From assembly GCA_903850425.1 (NCBI GenBank), contig CAINLR010000106.1, positions 62,001 through 126,000 on the forward strand: a stretch of DNA of 64,000 nt, written 5' to 3'. The first letter of the stretch is position 1. Every line of letters starts with the position of its first letter. This DNA comes from an uncultured Verrucomicrobia subdivision 3 bacterium (GTDB lineage: Bacteria > Verrucomicrobiota > Verrucomicrobiia > Limisphaerales > UBA11358). This document shows, one piece after another, positions 62,302 to 64,000 of this stretch. The notes beneath the pieces are model-generated. The model was given only the letters and a program-made list of their open reading frames with translations. It was not told the origin of the DNA and did not search any database. Both the position numbers and the translations under genes were made by a program.

Positions 62302-62335
62302 AACAGGCCGGGGAAATTCCCCGGCCTGTTTCTTT
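62302..62335 (+). terminator. Rho-independent terminator after the modular protein
   Basis: AACAGGCCGGGGAA pairs with TTCCCCGGCCTGTT and is followed by TCTTT. It lies 66 bases past the stop codon. The rest of the gap up to 62544 contains no gene, only a short GC-rich stretch and a possible promoter for the next gene. Confidence 0.88.
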
Positions 62336-62544
62336 GATCAATTACTTTTAAGCCATTTACCAATGACAACCAGTAGAGTGTTCGCCCGCCCCCCGCAACC
62401 AGCCGGCGGCCACCTTCGCCCGCACGCGGGAGAAGATCTCGATGAAGGAGCGCTCGGGCAATGCGAGGTTCATGGGCAGGGATGGGGCGATGGACCGGCC
62501 GAGCCTTCCACGGTTTCGCTTAGCGAATAGGTGTGAGTCATGCC

Positions 62545-64000
62545 ATGAAAATTAACTTAGTCCTGAAACTTTCCCTGGTGAGTTACGCCGCGCTGCTGAC
62601 TGGTTTGGTGCCGCGCAGTTCCGCCGCGAACCTGACTCCGGTTAGCGTCACGGGTTTCAACTGGGATGTGGTCGTGGAGAACACCTCGGCCGGTCCACCC
62701 TATGCCACGGCTGCCGAATTGAATCCCGGCGAGGGCACCGCGTTTTATCAGAGCGGACTCGCGGGCAAGAGTTATGGACTGCCGGTCACCGGCAGCTTCA
62801 CTAGCGCGGTGGGCGATGGCACCGTCTTTCAACTGCAACCCTATACTTCCAAGAACGCGCTTGTGTTGAGCAGCGGCACGGGAGTGAGTGTCGGCACGCT
62901 GACGCTGACCGCGCCCGCCCTCTATAACCGCATTGCCATCCTCGCGCATTCGGCCAGCGCCACGGCGACCAGCACGGGCACGCTGACCGTGACGTTCAGC
63001 GACAACAGCACGTTCGTCACCAATTACTATGCCCCGGACTGGTTTAATAACAGCGGCTATGCGTTGCAAGGGACTGAGCGCATCAACTTAAACAACGGCG
63101 CGACGCAGGGGGCCACGACGAATCCGCGTTTCTATCAGACCACGATCAATCTTGCGGCCATGCTCGGCGCGGGCAATAAGCCGCTGGCGAGCGTCACTTT
63201 CGGAAAAGCTTCCGCCGCCAATGCCACTGCAGTATTTGCGCTCAGCGGTGAATTACTCAGTCAAGTGCCGGCCGCCATCACGACGCAGCCCGTCAGCACC
63301 ACCGTCACGGAATTTGCCGCCGCCAGTTTCAGCGCCGTCGTGGCGGGCAGTCCCTATCCAGCGTTGCAATGGTATCAAAACGGACTGCCCATTCCGGGCG
63401 CGACCAATTTGAGCTACACCATCGCCGCCGTGGCGGCCACCAACAGCGGCGCGCTGTTCAAGCTCGTGGCCGCCAACGTCGTTAGCAACGTCAATTACAG
63501 CGTCACGAGCAGCGTCGTCACGCTGACCGTCACGCCGGTCAACAAACCCATCGCGGTCACCGGCTACAATCTCGATCTCGTGGTGGAAAGCAACGCCGCC
63601 GGGCCGCCCTTCAACAGCTACGGCACCGAGTTTAATCCGGGCGAAGGCAATTGTTTTTATCAAAGCGGCCTGCCGGGTTACTCGCACGGATTGCCCGCCG
63701 GTCGGAGTTTCGTCAGCGCCTACGATGGCACGCTGTTTCAGTTTCAACCCTACACGAACAACAACGCGCTGGTCTTGAGCGCCGCCACGGGCCTCGCCTC
63801 CGGCACGCTCGTGTTGGTGACGCCGCAGACGTATCAGTCCCTCGCCGTCATCGCCAACTCAGCGAACGGCAACAGCAGCGGCACGGCGAACCTAACATTG
63901 TTATTCAACGACGGCACCAGTTACACCACCACTTACATCGCGCCCGACTGGTTCAACAACACCACGCGCATCGCGTTGCAGGGCGTGGAGCGCATTGTGC
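62545..64000 (+). CDS. Exported protein with the same unknown module (3' end beyond the window)
   Basis: The frame opens at ATG 62545 with a signal peptide ('[20 protein letters not shown]') and stays open to the window edge, at least 485 residues. A first copy of the module found three times in the preceding gene starts near residue 29 ('[21 protein letters not shown]'), with 'GLPVTGSF', '[14 protein letters not shown]' and '[14 protein letters not shown]'. An Ig-like domain follows (~235-325, '[16 protein letters not shown]'). A second copy starts near 328 ('[19 protein letters not shown]'). It is clearly a paralogue of the upstream gene, produced by duplication. Confidence 0.82.
   Translation, partial: MKINLVLKLSLVSYAALLTGLVPRSSAANLTPVSVTGFNWDVVVENTSAGPPYATAAELNPGEGTAFYQSGLAGKSYGLPVTGSFTSAVGDGTVFQLQPYTSKNALVLSSGTGVSVGTLTLTAPALYNRIAILAHSASATATSTGTLTVTFSDNSTFVTNYYAPDWFNNSGYALQGTERINLNNGATQGATTNPRFYQTTINLAAMLGAGNKPLASVTFGKASAANATAVFALSGELLSQVPAAITTQPVSTTVTEFAAASFSAVVAGSPYPALQWYQNGLPIPGATNLSYTIAAVAATNSGALFKLVAANVVSNVNYSVTSSVVTLTVTPVNKPIAVTGYNLDLVVESNAAGPPFNSYGTEFNPGEGNCFYQSGLPGYSHGLPAGRSFVSAYDGTLFQFQPYTNNNALVLSAATGLASGTLVLVTPQTYQSLAVIANSANGNSSGTANLTLLFNDGTSYTTTYIAPDWFNNTTRIALQGVERIV

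Overview
The window looks like a chromosomal segment of a Verrucomicrobia bacterium, probably of the Pedosphaera/Limisphaera type. Four things point that way: a VPDSG-type CTERM sorting signal, exosortase-associated families, a Gram-negative envelope gene set (complete Tol-Pal operon, Tat, TolC), and very large secreted beta-rich proteins. This placement is inference from family content; there is no rRNA gene in the window.

Layout. 1-10 kb: a cut-off bile-acid:Na+ symporter-family gene, an HscA-like Hsp70, a DUF554 membrane protein, an MFS carrier with a large soluble insert, and a sulfatase-fold protein that has lost its catalytic residues. 8-11 kb: a PrsK-like histidine kinase next to a VPDxG-CTERM surface protein that has a textbook sigma-54 promoter. 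11-21 kb: housekeeping genes (CPXCG protein, cimA, valS, a DEAD-box helicase coupled to an L7Ae-like protein, murJ). 21-28 kb: a long minus-strand block running tolQ-tolR-tolA-tolB-pal, then tatA-tatC, a TIGR04073-like exosortase-associated lipoprotein and ispE. 28-36 kb: a TMTC-like membrane protein with TPRs, an FG-GAP repeat protein, YjbQ, a coiled-coil/TPR protein and an HNH endonuclease. 37-44 kb: a MidA-like methyltransferase, then a plus-strand run of pilT, a pilT/pilU paralogue, a degenerate receiver-domain protein, hisC, an ExeA/XrtA-type ATPase, a GspB-like protein and a TIGR03008-like CAAX protease. 44-51 kb: repeats, TolC, trigger factor, tRNA-Thr, a low-GC SitI6-like immunity gene and an SGNH hydrolase. 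51.9-64 kb: three giant exported proteins. One is a metzincin-type protease with PA14, cadherin and autotransporter-associated repeats. The next two share a roughly 200-residue module that I do not recognise.

A second theme is repetitive DNA. A ~148-bp GC-rich palindromic element occurs twice in opposite orientation. A family of 'ACGGATG-GACAC' inverted repeats occurs between genes, including inside the tol operon. Palindromic inserts also lie in frame inside coding sequences (the symporter gene and valS). A 21-bp tandem array lies at 44.9-45.2 kb.

The genes fit a cell that invests in envelope integrity (Tol-Pal, MurJ), protein export and surface display (Tat, CTERM/exosortase accessories, secreted proteins) and retractile type IV pili. 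No exosortase gene and no PrsR regulator is visible here, so those partners must lie elsewhere. Protein family calls come from reading sequences and recalling families; no database search was run.
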